From Hellea sp. (GTDB lineage Bacteria > Pseudomonadota > Alphaproteobacteria > Caulobacterales > Maricaulaceae): a DNA stretch of 57,982 nt. Positions 1 to 10,336 of this stretch are shown here, piece by piece. Each line of letters opens with the position of its first letter. The stretch's first letter is position 1. The stretch covers positions 1-57,982 of the forward strand of contig JAHDEZ010000013.1 of NCBI GenBank assembly GCA_020628425.1. Direction: 5' to 3'. The position numbers and the translations under genes are program-made. The notes beneath the pieces were generated by a model, which was not told the origin of the DNA, did no database searches, and was given only the letters and a program-made list of their open reading frames with translations.

Positions 1-1781
1 CGGATACGTTCCCCGTCCACCATCTGACCTTTTTGAGTGACATGGGGGCCGAGTATACGGCGTAGGGCCTCATGCATGATGTGCGTGGCCGAGTGATTAC
101 GCTTGGTTTTTTCGCGGTTATCGCCATTGACCTGAAGATTGGCTGTGTCACCCACAGCCACTGCCCCTGTCAGAGAGCCAATGTGAACATGCAAATCGCC
201 GGCTCTTTTTTGGACATCAGTGACATTTATCACCGCGCCATTGTCAAAGGTGACAACGCCTTTATCGCCGGCCTGACCGCCGCTTTCTGCGTAGAAAGGC
301 GTAGCCTTGGTTACGAACATGATATCACCATCGGAAGCTTTGTCCACAGACCCTTCCGACGTGATCAGGGCAGAAATGCTCTCTGAACCGACAAGATTGC
401 CATAACCCTTAAATTCGGTTCCGCCATTGGCTTCGCGGATTTCGTGCCAGATTTCGTCTGTGCCCGCGTCACCTGAACCCTTCCAGGCCGCCCGGGCTCG
501 GTCTTTTTGTTCGGCCATGGCAACATCAAATTCATCCGTATCCACGGTAATACCGCGGCTTCGCAAAGCGTCTTGTGTGAGGTCGAGCGGGAAGCCGTAA
601 GTGTCGTAGAGTTTAAAGGCGGTCCTACCGGACAGGACATCCCCTTCGCCCAGACCTTTGGTTGCGCTATCCAATAATTCCGTACCCCGACCCAATGTTT
701 GGCGGAAACGTACTTCTTCTTGTTCGAATGTGGCTTCGATAGAAGCTTGAGCGCGGCCGAGCTCGGAATAGGCATCGCCCATTTCAGTAATGAGCGCGGG
801 TACGAGCCTGTGCATCAAAGGCTCTTTTGCGCCTAAAATATGCGCGTGGCGCATGGCCCGTCGCATGATACGACGCAGCACATAGCCCCGGCCTTCATTG
901 GATGGCGATACGCCATCGGCCATGAGGAATGAACAGGCGCGAAGATGATCGGCTATAACGCGATGGGAAAACTTGGCATCGCCATCTGCCTTGACGCCCG
1001 TCAGATCAACGGATGCGGCAATCAGGTTTTTGAATAAATCTATATCGTAATTGTCGTGCTCGCCCTGCAATATGGCCGCAATTCGCTCCAGCCCCATGCC
1101 CGTATCAATAGACGGTTTGGGCAGGTTTATGCGTTCACCGGAGGACAGACTCTCAAACTGCATAAAGACCAGGTTCCATATTTCAATGAAACGGTCACCG
1201 TCTTCTTCAGGCGAACCGGGAGGGCCACCCCAAATGTGTTCTCCGTGGTCATAGAAAATTTCAGAACAGGGTCCGCAAGGGCCGGTATCTCCCATGGCCC
1301 AAAAGTTGTCGGATGTGGCTATGCGAATGATCTTATCTTCGGGAAGACCGGCTATTTTTTTCCAAAGGTCAAAGGCTTCGTCATCCTCAGCGTAAATTGT
1401 GACCAGAAGCTTTTCTTCTGGCAGGCCAAAGTCCTTGGTCACCAAGCTCCAGGCCCGCTCAATTGCATGGTCCTTAAAGTAGTCACCGAAAGAAAAATTT
1501 CCGAGCATTTCAAAAAATGTGTGATGTCGGGCCGTGTAGCCTACATTATCGAGATCATTATGCTTGCCGCCAGCCCGCACACATTTTTGCGAGGTCACTG
1601 CGCGTGGATATGGTGGCTTGGTGGATCCTGTAAAATAGTCCTTAAATTGCACCATGCCGGCATTGGTAAACATAAGGGTCGGGTCATTGTCCGGTACAAG
1701 AGCGCTTGAGCTGACCTTTTCGTGGTTGTCATCACCAAAATAGTTTAAAAATTGTGTTCTGATATCCCGAAGGCTTGTCAT
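1..1781 (-). CDS. alaS: alanyl-tRNA synthetase, N-terminal two thirds (cut by left edge)
   Basis: This open frame starts at ATG 1781-1779 and runs off the left edge without a stop, giving about 593 of the roughly 880 residues usual for AlaRS. The enzyme charges tRNA-Ala in the cytoplasm and edits mischarged Ser/Gly. The N-terminus ([14 protein letters not shown], then [15 protein letters not shown] and [19 protein letters not shown]) is the class II catalytic core of AlaRS. The editing-domain zinc motif HSATHIMH is visible at residues 563-570, near the left edge; its distal Cys/His ligands and the C-Ala domain lie outside. The gene follows recA on the same strand, a common alphaproteobacterial order. 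A GC-rich hairpin lies 40-60 bases upstream. Identity is certain; only completeness is unknown. Confidence 0.96.
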   Translation of the reverse strand, partial: MTSLRDIRTQFLNYFGDDNHEKVSSSALVPDNDPTLMFTNAGMVQFKDYFTGSTKPPYPRAVTSQKCVRAGGKHNDLDNVGYTARHHTFFEMLGNFSFGDYFKDHAIERAWSLVTKDFGLPEEKLLVTIYAEDDEAFDLWKKIAGLPEDKIIRIATSDNFWAMGDTGPCGPCSEIFYDHGEHIWGGPPGSPEEDGDRFIEIWNLVFMQFESLSSGERINLPKPSIDTGMGLERIAAILQGEHDNYDIDLFKNLIAASVDLTGVKADGDAKFSHRVIADHLRACSFLMADGVSPSNEGRGYVLRRIMRRAMRHAHILGAKEPLMHRLVPALITEMGDAYSELGRAQASIEATFEQEEVRFRQTLGRGTELLDSATKGLGEGDVLSGRTAFKLYDTYGFPLDLTQDALRSRGITVDTDEFDVAMAEQKDRARAAWKGSGDAGTDEIWHEIREANGGTEFKGYGNLVGSESISALITSEGSVDKASDGDIMFVTKATPFYAESGGQAGDKGVVTFDNGAVINVTDVQKRAGDLHVHIGSLTGAVAVGDTANLQVNGDNREKTKRNHSATHIMHEALRRILGPHVTQKGQMVDGERI

Positions 1782-1819
1782 GTTTTATCTTTCGTAAATT
1801 CGAACCCTCCATATAGAAA

Positions 1820-1844
1820 GAGCGCCCGGCATTGCCAAGCGCTC
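1820..1844 (-). terminator. hairpin between recA and alaS, possible recA terminator
   Basis: GAGCGC and GCGCTC form a 6-bp outer stem around 13 bases that can pair further (GGC/GCC). On the minus strand the stem is followed by TTTCTATAT, a weak T-rich tail. It sits 140 bases past the recA stop and 40 bases before the alaS start, so it could end recA transcripts or lie in the alaS leader. A second small hairpin (GGCTC-5-GAGCC, 1954-1968) lies just after recA but has no T tract. Confidence 0.4.
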
Positions 1845-1984
1845 ATTTAGTCTACTTTGCGGTCCAAAGCCCCCCCGGTTAAAGGTAGAGGGATGGGGAA
1901 GGAATGATTATCGGCACCGGCCCCACACATCCGGCACCGACAATCTGGGCTCAGGCTCGCAAAGAGCCAAACTTGTGAAATCTA

Positions 1985-3124
1985 TCAGCCGGTAGAAGCT
2001 ATCTCGTCCGGTGTATCAGGAGCCTCCCCTGTTTCACCTAGGTCGCCCTCACCTTGATCGCGGTCAGCATCGTCCTTCGGCATAAGCAGCTCTTCAGACA
2101 ACAGGCCTTCATTGACGCGGATTTGATTCTCAATAGTGTCAGCAATATCCGGATTAGCCAGAAGGAATTGACGGACATTTTCACGTCCCTGCCCGATGCG
2201 TTCCTCGCCGTAAGAATACCAGGAACCGGATTTTTCGACGATCCCGGCCTTCACACCCAAATCGATCAACTCACCGGTCTTTGAAATGCCTTCACCATAC
2301 ATAATATCAAATTCGACCTGACGGAATGGAGGAGCGACCTTGTTTTTAACGATCTTCACACGGGTCTGATTACCAATGACCTCATCACGGCTCTTGATTG
2401 CGCCAATCCGGCGAATATCCAAACGTACAGAAGAGTAGAATTTCAGCGCATTACCACCAGTTGTCGTTTCTGGCGAACCATACATCACACCGATTTTGTG
2501 ACGGATCTGATTAATAAAGATGACCATACAGCCAGATTTGGCAATTGAGCCTGTCAATTTACGCAGAGCCTGGCTCATAAGACGGGCCTGCAGACCAGGT
2601 AGACTGTCACCCATATCACCTTCCAGCTCAGCCCGCGGCGTCAAAGCTGCCACGGAGTCAATCACCAGAACATCAACCGCGCCGGAACGTACCAACGTAT
2701 CAGCTATTTCAAGACCTTGCTCACCCGTATCTGGCTGCGAAATCAATAGCTCATTGACATCCACACCGAGCTTGGCGGCATAAACCGGATCCAACGCGTG
2801 TTCCGCGTCAATAAAGGCGGCGACGCCACCAGTTTTTTGCATTTCTGCCACACAATGCAAAGACAATGTGGTCTTACCGGAGCTTTCTGGACCGTAAATT
2901 TCAATCACGCGACCTTTGGGTAAACCGCCAATACCGAGTGCAATATCCAACCCTAGAGACCCGGTTGATATGGCCTCCACGTCCATGCTGGCTTTCTGCC
3001 CAAGGCGCATTACAGAGCCTTTTCCGAATGCCCGGTCAATCTGACTAAGCGCTGCTTCTAGTGCTGAGGATTTATCTGCATCCACGGGATTACCTACGAC
3101 TTTTAACTGAGCCTTCTTGGCCAT
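1985..3124 (-). CDS. recA: RecA recombinase
   Basis: A 379-residue RecA, slightly longer than the E. coli protein because of an acidic, poorly conserved tail. RecA forms filaments on single-stranded DNA, drives strand exchange and triggers LexA self-cleavage. Visible hallmarks are the Walker A motif GPESSGKTT (about residue 79 on), IDAEHALDP, the Walker B-type strand [10 protein letters not shown], the L2-region segment [18 protein letters not shown], and [17 protein letters not shown] around loop L1/L2. The start is supported by GGAG eight bases upstream of ATG. A sigma70-like promoter and a perfect alphaproteobacterial LexA box lie upstream, so SOS control is expected. It is transcribed towards alaS. 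Confidence 0.98.
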   Translation of the reverse strand: MAKKAQLKVVGNPVDADKSSALEAALSQIDRAFGKGSVMRLGQKASMDVEAISTGSLGLDIALGIGGLPKGRVIEIYGPESSGKTTLSLHCVAEMQKTGGVAAFIDAEHALDPVYAAKLGVDVNELLISQPDTGEQGLEIADTLVRSGAVDVLVIDSVAALTPRAELEGDMGDSLPGLQARLMSQALRKLTGSIAKSGCMVIFINQIRHKIGVMYGSPETTTGGNALKFYSSVRLDIRRIGAIKSRDEVIGNQTRVKIVKNKVAPPFRQVEFDIMYGEGISKTGELIDLGVKAGIVEKSGSWYSYGEERIGQGRENVRQFLLANPDIADTIENQIRVNEGLLSEELLMPKDDADRDQGEGDLGETGEAPDTPDEIASTG

Positions 3125-3204
3125 TTCTTATCTCCAAATTAGATGACCGGAGCCCTTCGGTCACCTGTTTATTTCGCGGCTGGAAATGGACTGCCGTGGA
3201 GATG

Positions 3205-3233
3205 TATGTACACATTATGTTCTCACCCGTCAA
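3205..3233 (-). promoter_or_regulatory. recA promoter (-35 and -10)
   Basis: On the minus strand TTGACG (3233-3228) is followed after exactly 17 bases by TACATA (3210-3205). This is a good sigma70-type promoter with a predicted start near 3198, about 75 bases upstream of the recA ATG. The resulting leader contains a small hairpin (TGACCG/CGGTCA, 3144-3163). The elements are seen in sequence; activity is inferred. Confidence 0.65.
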
Positions 3234-3240
3234 GAAAAAA

Positions 3241-3255
3241 GAACAATAACAGAAC
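3241..3255 (-). promoter_or_regulatory. LexA (SOS) box of recA
   Basis: GAACAATAACAGAAC, read on the minus strand as GTTC-N7-GTTC, is a perfect match to the direct-repeat LexA operator known for Alphaproteobacteria. It lies seven bases upstream of the recA -35 element. Confidence 0.8.
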
Positions 3256-3276
3256 AAACCAGTTATGTTATTGAAT

Positions 3277-5781
3277 TTATGTAACTTCTCCGATTTGCTG
3301 CTTCACTTTTTCCGCGAGTTGAACCAGCGTAAAGGGTTTAGGCAGGAAAGTGACGTCTGGTTCCTCGGCTAACAAATCTGAAAACTCTTCCTCGGCATAG
3401 CCGGAAATAAAAACGATTCGCGTTTCCTTGAGCATAGGACGAGCTTTCTTGAGCAGAGTAGGTCCGTCCATTCCTGGCATAACAACGTCAGAAATCATCA
3501 AATCGAAAGGTGCTTCAGCATCTTCTATGATTTCAAATGCCTCTTCGCCATCAGCGGCCTCAGTGACGGTGTAACCTCTTTTTCGGAGCGTCTTCGCGGC
3601 AATTATTCGCACCGAGTCTTCATCTTCTACAAACAAAATATGCCCTGAGCCCGCTAAGTCAGATGGTGTTTTTATAGCTGGTACGGGTGATTTTTGAGTA
3701 GGCGCAACCTCCGCCTCGACAAGCGACATATCCGCTTCGGGCAGGTATACCGTAAATGTTGTCCCTTTGCCCAGTTCGCTGTCTACGGCCAAGTGTCCGC
3801 CGGACTGTTCCACAATACCGTAAACAGTTGCTAACCCGAGTCCGGTGCCTTCACCCTGAGCTTTCGTTGTAAAGAATGGCTCGAAAATTTTGGCCTTAAC
3901 CTCTTCGTCCATACCTGTTCCGGTATCGGTTACCGAGATTACAACAATATCTTCGCCTTCAACCTTTTCTAAAGAGGCTTTAAGACCCAGATTATCCAAA
4001 GAAGCTTTATGCAACATACGGCTTTCAATCGTAATTTTACCGCCGCCCTGCTCTTTCATGGCGTCACGAGCATTCACTGCGAGGTTCATTAAGACCGTAT
4101 CAAACTGGCTTTTATCAACCCGAATAGGAGGAAGATTTCGTCCATGCTTTATATCCAACCGTACTTTCTCACCCAGAACCTGTTTTAAGGTAATAGCCAT
4201 ATCAGACAGAGTTTCAGAAACATCCAGATTTTCTGCACGTATTGTTTGTTTCCTCGAATAACCAAGAAGTTTTTTGACGAGCGCCGCCGCCCGGTTCCCG
4301 TTCGCATTTATCTGTTGCAACTCCGGATAGGATGGATCGCCGATAGGATGACGACCTAGCAATGTGTCCGTATACAGTCGAATGGCCGCTAACAGGTTAT
4401 TGAAGTCATGGGCAATTTCGGCCACGAGCCGGCCAATAGCCTGCATTTTCTGCGATTGAACCAATTGATCCTCAAGGACTTTTCGCGCAGATATATCAAC
4501 AAGGAATAATCTGCAACGGTTCGTCGTTTGATCAGCTTTGGCAAAGACACTGACAAAAACACCGTCTCGTCCGACCACGGCTGCATCTACGGCCTGATCC
4601 GGTGCAAATTCGGTGGCGTTGATATCAAAAACGTTTATGCCCGTTTCGTTGGACTTGAGAATATCGGATAATGGCAGGTTCTCACAATCATCCCGCATAG
4701 CCAACTTTTCAAAAGCCGAATTGGCTCGGATAATTTTGGCTGTTTTTAACTCCGGGCTATCAAGATCAACCACAGCAAAGGGAATATCAAGAGCATTGCT
4801 CTCGAGCGGCATGATACTGTCCCCTGAAAAACTAGAACCCGCACTGCTTTCTGGCACCGCAACGGCAACACTGGAATGTCCATGAAGCGCCATACTCGCG
4901 ACAAAATTTCCTGACGACTGCCGCAACCAGTTTGCGGTCAATACAATCGGCGTAGCCACGCCTTTTTGCGTTACCAAGCGTGTATCAAAACGGATTGTCC
5001 GGTTTTCTTCCTTTGGAGTTTCTAGCAATCCTTCCGGAGACTCGATGATGTCTTTGAACAACAAGCCTTCAGCATTTTCTACCCCAAGCCATTTATTGAG
5101 CACCTGATTGGAGGACAAAATATCCCCTTTCTCAGAGATAGCACACAGACCAACCGGAACTTGTGACAAAACCCCCGTCCCTGTCCCGAGTTCATCTCCA
5201 TAATCAATGATTTCCCAAACTTTTTGTTGGCCAAACAACGTGACACGCAGAAGGTATTTATGAAACTCTTTATTATCGTCCCAATATTCAATAATTTCTT
5301 CGCCGTAAGCTTCATCTTCCTCCAGATGAGACAGACGATATATGGCAGCTCGAGTATTTTCCGGAACCTGCCCCAATAAATCACCTGGCAAAGGCGGCGT
5401 TGCCCCCGGTTCAATCGAACCGAATGAATTCACAAATTCCAGATAGCTGTCATTCGCTCTTATGACCCTATCTCCGTCTACTATTATTCCTGGGTAAGGG
5501 CTCCTCGCAAATTTCCGCTCAAGAGCGCTAGTTATAGGAATTGAAGAAACAGGCGCGGCGACCTCTTGACGGCGAAAAACATTGATACAGAGAAGAATAG
5601 TGGTGAGTCCCGCTAGTCCTCCAAATACTAACCATGACCGATTTCCGTAGGTTTCGGAAAATAAAAAACCAAGAATAAGGGCAATGAAAATCAGAATAAC
5701 CTGCATGACTGTCCAAAGACCGTTTTGTCTGGGACGCGCCACCTGATCGTCTCTTGGGATATCTCGAATCACTGACTCCAT
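3277..5781 (-). CDS. cckA: CckA-type hybrid histidine kinase
   Basis: An 834-residue membrane hybrid kinase matching CckA, which feeds phosphate through ChpT to CtrA and CpdR in alphaproteobacterial cell-cycle control. Two hydrophobic segments (about residues 24-43 and 48-66) are followed by PAS-like regions, then the dimerisation box AHDFNN with phospho-acceptor His458. An HATPase domain follows (NLAVNARDAM N-box, DTGTGMD, GEGTGLGLATVYGIV). The C-terminal receiver begins ILFVEDEDSV and has phospho-acceptor Asp765 in SDVVMPGMDG. Domain order and length fit CckA rather than a generic hybrid kinase. The gene is divergent from the DUF885 gene at 5897. A CtrA-type box elsewhere in the window (21045) fits an active CtrA pathway. 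Confidence 0.92.
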   Translation of the reverse strand: MESVIRDIPRDDQVARPRQNGLWTVMQVILIFIALILGFLFSETYGNRSWLVFGGLAGLTTILLCINVFRRQEVAAPVSSIPITSALERKFARSPYPGIIVDGDRVIRANDSYLEFVNSFGSIEPGATPPLPGDLLGQVPENTRAAIYRLSHLEEDEAYGEEIIEYWDDNKEFHKYLLRVTLFGQQKVWEIIDYGDELGTGTGVLSQVPVGLCAISEKGDILSSNQVLNKWLGVENAEGLLFKDIIESPEGLLETPKEENRTIRFDTRLVTQKGVATPIVLTANWLRQSSGNFVASMALHGHSSVAVAVPESSAGSSFSGDSIMPLESNALDIPFAVVDLDSPELKTAKIIRANSAFEKLAMRDDCENLPLSDILKSNETGINVFDINATEFAPDQAVDAAVVGRDGVFVSVFAKADQTTNRCRLFLVDISARKVLEDQLVQSQKMQAIGRLVAEIAHDFNNLLAAIRLYTDTLLGRHPIGDPSYPELQQINANGNRAAALVKKLLGYSRKQTIRAENLDVSETLSDMAITLKQVLGEKVRLDIKHGRNLPPIRVDKSQFDTVLMNLAVNARDAMKEQGGGKITIESRMLHKASLDNLGLKASLEKVEGEDIVVISVTDTGTGMDEEVKAKIFEPFFTTKAQGEGTGLGLATVYGIVEQSGGHLAVDSELGKGTTFTVYLPEADMSLVEAEVAPTQKSPVPAIKTPSDLAGSGHILFVEDEDSVRIIAAKTLRKRGYTVTEAADGEEAFEIIEDAEAPFDLMISDVVMPGMDGPTLLKKARPMLKETRIVFISGYAEEEFSDLLAEEPDVTFLPKPFTLVQLAEKVKQQIGEVT

Positions 5782-5896
5782 ATATTCCCATTGTGTAGGT
5801 TTTTACCGTAAAGACAAAGCCTATCGACGTTAAGGCATTTAAGTTTTGCCCGATTGAAGACAAATGACTATGAATACCCAAAAGGAATTCTGCAGA

Positions 5897-7747
5897 ATGA
5901 GCATTGTAAACACCTTCCGCCAAATTACGATGTGGCTCTTCGCCATACTAATGTTGTCTGGATGCCAAAATGCTAAACCGGAAAAAGACCGAAGCGAGAT
6001 CGTTAAAGAACATAGCGAAAATTTAGAAAAATGGCTCCAGGCCCGTTTTTTTGATGAGATAGCCCAATCCCCAATGACCAATAGTTATTTCGGCAAAAAA
6101 ACTCATTATGACCGATTGGATGATTCATCTCTCCTGGCTCTCAATGAAAAAGCTGCAATAATGGAGTCGTGGCAGTCTGAATTAAAATCAAAATTCGATC
6201 CCGACCGCCTTACACCGTCGGCACGGCTTTCTTATGAGCTTTTCGACGACTTGCTTGAATCCCGTTTAGACGCTCAAGCATTTGCGAGTCACAACTATAT
6301 TTTCGATCATATAAATGGGCCCCATGTCACCTTTGTAAACTTCATGAAAACATATCACACAGTCGGCAACAGTCAGGACGCAATGGACTATATTGCGCGT
6401 TTACAAGCCTTCCCGGCTTATATGGAACCGCTGATGGATCGGGCTGAGGCTCAGGCGCAAAACGGTGTGACCCTGCCAGACTTTATTTACCCTTATATCC
6501 GCGAGGACGCTGTTAAAATAATTTCAGGCCACCCTTTCGATCAAGATGGAGACAGTCCGCTTTGGAAAGATATCAATGACAAAATTGAGACACTGGATAT
6601 TCGTGACGCCGATAAAGAAGACTTGCGTGAGGCAGCCCAAAAGGCGCTGATAGAGTCGGTCGCCCCTACTTATAATGCCTTGATCGATATGACGCACCGC
6701 CACGAGGCTATGACAACCTCCGATGCTGGAGTTTGGAAACACCCCGTTGGTGAAAGCTACTATAGAGAGCGGCTGAGATACCATACCACAATAGAACAAA
6801 CACCAGATGACATTCACGCATTGGGGCTTTCAGAAGTTGAACGCATTCAGGCAGAAATGCTGGCTATTACAGAAGATGCCGACTTTGAGAAGGACTTCGC
6901 CGGTGACTTTAAGGCTCTTGTCAATTTCCTGCGAACCGACCCGCAGTTCACATATGAGAATAAACAAGAAAACCGGGAAGCCTATATTCGGCGCTCCCAG
7001 GGCGCTATTGACCAAATGAACGCAGAGCTAAATCGACTTTTTGTCCAACTTCCTACGGCTGAGATTACGGTCAAAGCTGTCGAACCTTACCGGGAAGATA
7101 GTGCTATGAAGGCTTTTTATCGGGGGCCTGGGAAGAACGGTGATCGTCCAGCAGTATTCTACGTAAATTTAAAAGATATGAGCGCACTACCGACCTATCA
7201 GCTTCAGGCCCTCGCTTATCATGAAGGTGTACCTGGTCATCATTTATTGGTTGCTGGAACCATATCAACGGACGATATTCCCTATTTCCGAAGAATGAAC
7301 GGGCATACTGTTTTTATCGAGGGCTGGTCACTTTACGCCGAACAACTTCCTCTTGAGGTTGGACTATATGAGGACCCATATCAAAATATGGGCCGTCTCT
7401 CTCTCGAACTTTTTCGAGCCGCGCGGCTGGCAGTCGACACTGGTCTTCATCATAAACAATGGACTCGGGACGACGCCGTTACCTATCTTATGAATAATAC
7501 AACAATCCCAGAGGCGGAAATTAACAGAGAAGTTGACCGCTATACAGTCTGGCCTGGTCAGGCGACAGCCTATATGATCGGTCTTTTGAAAATCCGTGAG
7601 TTGCGCGCGCGCAGCGAAATGGCACTTGGCGATGACTTTGACATCAGACAATTTCACGATGCTCTACTTTCAAATGGCTCCGTTCCACTTGATGTGTTAG
7701 AGCAAATGATTGACACTTGGATCGACGATCAGATCACTAAAAATTAA
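5897..7747 (+). CDS. DUF885 family lipoprotein peptidase, copy 1
   Basis: A 616-residue exported protein of the DUF885 family, whose members are predicted zinc metallopeptidases; substrate unknown. I place the start at ATG 5897 (AAGGA ten bases upstream) rather than the in-frame ATG at 5864, because the lipoprotein signal (MWLFAILMLSGC) then sits at a normal distance. The presumed metal site HEGVPGHH begins at about residue 442, and a second conserved motif, FIEGWSLYAEQLP, follows it. The motif resembles an HExxH site stretched by Gly-Pro. A second DUF885 gene lies at 8499, with a small exported protein between them. Membrane-anchored periplasmic location is inferred from the lipobox. Family assignment is firm; function is not. 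Confidence 0.88.
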   Translation: MSIVNTFRQITMWLFAILMLSGCQNAKPEKDRSEIVKEHSENLEKWLQARFFDEIAQSPMTNSYFGKKTHYDRLDDSSLLALNEKAAIMESWQSELKSKFDPDRLTPSARLSYELFDDLLESRLDAQAFASHNYIFDHINGPHVTFVNFMKTYHTVGNSQDAMDYIARLQAFPAYMEPLMDRAEAQAQNGVTLPDFIYPYIREDAVKIISGHPFDQDGDSPLWKDINDKIETLDIRDADKEDLREAAQKALIESVAPTYNALIDMTHRHEAMTTSDAGVWKHPVGESYYRERLRYHTTIEQTPDDIHALGLSEVERIQAEMLAITEDADFEKDFAGDFKALVNFLRTDPQFTYENKQENREAYIRRSQGAIDQMNAELNRLFVQLPTAEITVKAVEPYREDSAMKAFYRGPGKNGDRPAVFYVNLKDMSALPTYQLQALAYHEGVPGHHLLVAGTISTDDIPYFRRMNGHTVFIEGWSLYAEQLPLEVGLYEDPYQNMGRLSLELFRAARLAVDTGLHHKQWTRDDAVTYLMNNTTIPEAEINREVDRYTVWPGQATAYMIGLLKIRELRARSEMALGDDFDIRQFHDALLSNGSVPLDVLEQMIDTWIDDQITKN

Positions 7748-7823
7748 CACTATTTCTTGGCATCTTTTTAGTTAAGGCCTCTTATCTTTTGTCAAAACAA
7801 TGGGGCAATGAGAGGGGCCAACA

Positions 7824-8438
7824 ATGAGCGTATTATATCGGGTAATGGGTGGAGCGGTCTTATTTTGCGGGATAACCGTTTACGGTACTCAAGCAGACAA
7901 GAAAGTCATTGAGAAATACAATCTTTCCGAGCCAGAACAAAGCTTTATGCAAAGCTGTAAAAACACAATGTCCCGCCACAATTTGTCATTTGCGCACGGG
8001 GCTAATACGGCGAAAGGCTGCGCATGTATGACCAAGGTTTTATCATCGTCAGTCGAGGGAAATGAGCTACCAGCCGTGAAAGCCTATATTGGTATCACCA
8101 TGCGTACCCGTGCCAGCACAACGGGAAATAACATGGAAGATGTTGATTTTGTTGCCCTTCAGAAAAACATCGAAGAGGTCAATGAAAAGCACAATGTGTC
8201 TGACTTGAAAGCCATGGAGTATATCAGTTTAGTCGGTAACTCGGTCATGAGCTGCGGCGATCGAAAAAACCACTCGCCAGAAAAAATTGCCGAATATGCA
8301 GCCATGGTTCCCAAGGGTAGTGAGGTCAAATTAGCCCAAGTCTCCGGTCCAACGACCGCTAAACCAAAACCTTCTATCCAACCCAAAACGACGCCACAAT
8401 CGGATAGACCGAAACTTCGCGGATTATCAGACGGATAG
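7824..8438 (+). CDS. exported hypothetical protein, Cys-containing
   Basis: A 204-residue protein with no family I recognise. The first 20 or so residues (MSVLYRVMGGAVLFCGITVY) form a weak signal or anchor. The middle has scattered cysteines (SCKN, GCACM, SCGD) that could form disulfides in the periplasm. The last 40 residues are rich in Pro, Lys and Thr and look disordered. GAGAGGGG upstream of ATG is a credible ribosome-binding site. It lies between two DUF885 peptidase genes on the same strand, 76 bases after one and 60 bases before the other, so a shared transcript is plausible. A link to the peptidases is inference only. Confidence 0.7.
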   Translation: MSVLYRVMGGAVLFCGITVYGTQADKKVIEKYNLSEPEQSFMQSCKNTMSRHNLSFAHGANTAKGCACMTKVLSSSVEGNELPAVKAYIGITMRTRASTTGNNMEDVDFVALQKNIEEVNEKHNVSDLKAMEYISLVGNSVMSCGDRKNHSPEKIAEYAAMVPKGSEVKLAQVSGPTTAKPKPSIQPKTTPQSDRPKLRGLSDG

Positions 8439-8498
8439 CTTGGCAAACCACCTAAAACTGTATTACGCTTCTGAAGAAAGAATCTCGGAGGACAATAA

Positions 8499-10331
8499 AT
8501 GCGCAAACTTCTAATCATGGGTGTTGCCGCATTGGCATTCGCCGCTTGCGAAACTGTTACTACAAACCTGCCCGACCGATCGAGCGTCACAACCGGCAAA
8601 ATCGACCCGGCCATGAACGCGGCCATTGATGAATGGTTTGAAGTTAAATTCATGGAAAGCGTCAAGCGCTCGCCAATGTTCCTGGCGCAGCTCGGCATCA
8701 AAGAACGCACGGATGAATGGGACGACGTCTCCCGCGCAGCACAGCTGGAAGAAGTCGCGATTTATAAAGCCAGCCTTGAAGAGATGCGTTCCACGTTTGA
8801 CCGTTCCAAACTCGATGCCAGCCACCAGCTGTCCTATGATATGATGGAACGGTTTCTGACCCATCAGATCGAAAACGATAAATGGCACGCATATGGCTAT
8901 CCGTTTAATCAGATGTTCGGTGCCCATTCCCAAATACCGACTTTTATGAAAAACCAGCATCCCATTGACAATGCCATGGATGCCGAAAACTACATCAAGC
9001 GCTTAAACGGGATTGATGAGTTTCTGGGTGAGATTGTTGGCCAATCACAGGCCAGCGCAGCCAAAGGCATAATGCCGCCGAAATTCGTCTATGGTCATGT
9101 TTTGCGCGATGGCCGCAATATCATCAGCGGCGCGCCTTTTGACGATAGCGGCGCGGACAGCATTTTTCTGGCCGACTTTAAGGGTAAGGTCGAAAAGCTG
9201 ACCGATATCGGTTATTTTGACAAAAAAGACCTGGTTGAACGGGCCGAGAAGGCCCTGCTGGAATCTGTTGGTCCTGCCTATGAAAATTTCATTGCGGCGA
9301 TGACTGAACAAGAGGCTATGGCGACCGATGATGACGGTGCCTGGAAACTCCCAAAGGGATCAAAATTTTATGCCCACCGCCTCAACCGCATGACCACAAC
9401 GGATATGAGCGCCCGGGAAATTCACCAATTGGGTTTGGATGAAGTGGACCGGATTCACGGCGAAATGCGGGCCATCATGCAACAGGTTGGCTATGACGGC
9501 ACACTCCAGGAGTTTTTCACTTATCTGAAAACGGATCCGCAATTCGTCTATGAAGACTCGGACGAAGGCCGTGCTGCTTATATCCGGGATGCCGCTGCCA
9601 TGATCGATACGATCGAAGCGGATCTGGGTGACTATTTCTCCTTTGAACCAGCGACCAAGCTGGAAGTGCGCGCAGTCGAAGCCTTCCGGGAAAAATCTGC
9701 GGGTAAAGCCTTTTACAATCGCCCGGCTCTGGATGGCTCGCGTCCGGGTATATACTACGCCAATCTCTACAAAATTACGGATATGCCGAAATATCAGATG
9801 GAGGCACTCGCCTATCACGAAGGTATACCCGGTCACCACATGCAATTCGCCGTAACGCAAAAACTGGACATTCCAAAGTTTCAGCGTTTCTCAAGTGCGA
9901 CAGCTCATTCTGAAGGCTGGGGTCTGTATTCAGAATATCTACCCAAGGAAATGGGTTATTACGAAGACCCCTATTCTGATTTTGGTCGATTGGCCATGGA
10001 GCTCTGGCGCGCTGCCCGTCTGGTTGTCGACACTGGCATTCATGACAAGAAATGGACTCGGCAAGAAGCCATTGATTATCTTTTGACCAATACGCCCAAT
10101 CCGGAAAATGACTGTATCAAAGCCATTGAGCGCTATATCGTTATGCCGGGACAGGCCACAGCATATAAAATCGGTATGAACAAGATTTTAGAGCTGCGCG
10201 AAATGTCAAAGGACAAACTTGGCGATAAGTTTGATATCAAGGAATATCACGATGTGGTTCTGGGCTCTGGGCCAATCCCGCTCTCCATTTTGGAACAGCA
10301 GGTAAATGCGTGGATTGCCAGTAAGGGCTAA
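8499..10331 (+). CDS. DUF885 family lipoprotein peptidase, copy 2
   Basis: A 610-residue paralogue of the gene at 5897. The lipoprotein signal ends in LAFAAC (Cys17), and GGAGGA lies six bases upstream of ATG. The DUF885 site HEGIPGHH starts at residue 440, followed by HSEGWGLYSEYLP, and the C-terminal block MPGQATAYKIG matches WPGQATAYMIG of copy 1. The two proteins align end to end, so this looks like an old duplication with divergence of specificity. Predicted periplasmic, membrane-anchored zinc peptidase; substrate unknown. It converges on dksA with five bases between stops. Confidence 0.9.
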   Translation: MRKLLIMGVAALAFAACETVTTNLPDRSSVTTGKIDPAMNAAIDEWFEVKFMESVKRSPMFLAQLGIKERTDEWDDVSRAAQLEEVAIYKASLEEMRSTFDRSKLDASHQLSYDMMERFLTHQIENDKWHAYGYPFNQMFGAHSQIPTFMKNQHPIDNAMDAENYIKRLNGIDEFLGEIVGQSQASAAKGIMPPKFVYGHVLRDGRNIISGAPFDDSGADSIFLADFKGKVEKLTDIGYFDKKDLVERAEKALLESVGPAYENFIAAMTEQEAMATDDDGAWKLPKGSKFYAHRLNRMTTTDMSAREIHQLGLDEVDRIHGEMRAIMQQVGYDGTLQEFFTYLKTDPQFVYEDSDEGRAAYIRDAAAMIDTIEADLGDYFSFEPATKLEVRAVEAFREKSAGKAFYNRPALDGSRPGIYYANLYKITDMPKYQMEALAYHEGIPGHHMQFAVTQKLDIPKFQRFSSATAHSEGWGLYSEYLPKEMGYYEDPYSDFGRLAMELWRAARLVVDTGIHDKKWTRQEAIDYLLTNTPNPENDCIKAIERYIVMPGQATAYKIGMNKILELREMSKDKLGDKFDIKEYHDVVLGSGPIPLSILEQQVNAWIASKG

Positions 10332-10336
10332 TCGAA

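Noticed and set aside
1056..1709. 217-codon plus-strand frame
   Set aside because: It lies opposite the AlaRS catalytic core and shows no family features; a shadow frame.
5820..5850. TTAA-N5-TTAA near the cckA start as a CtrA box
   Set aside because: The spacing is five rather than seven bases.
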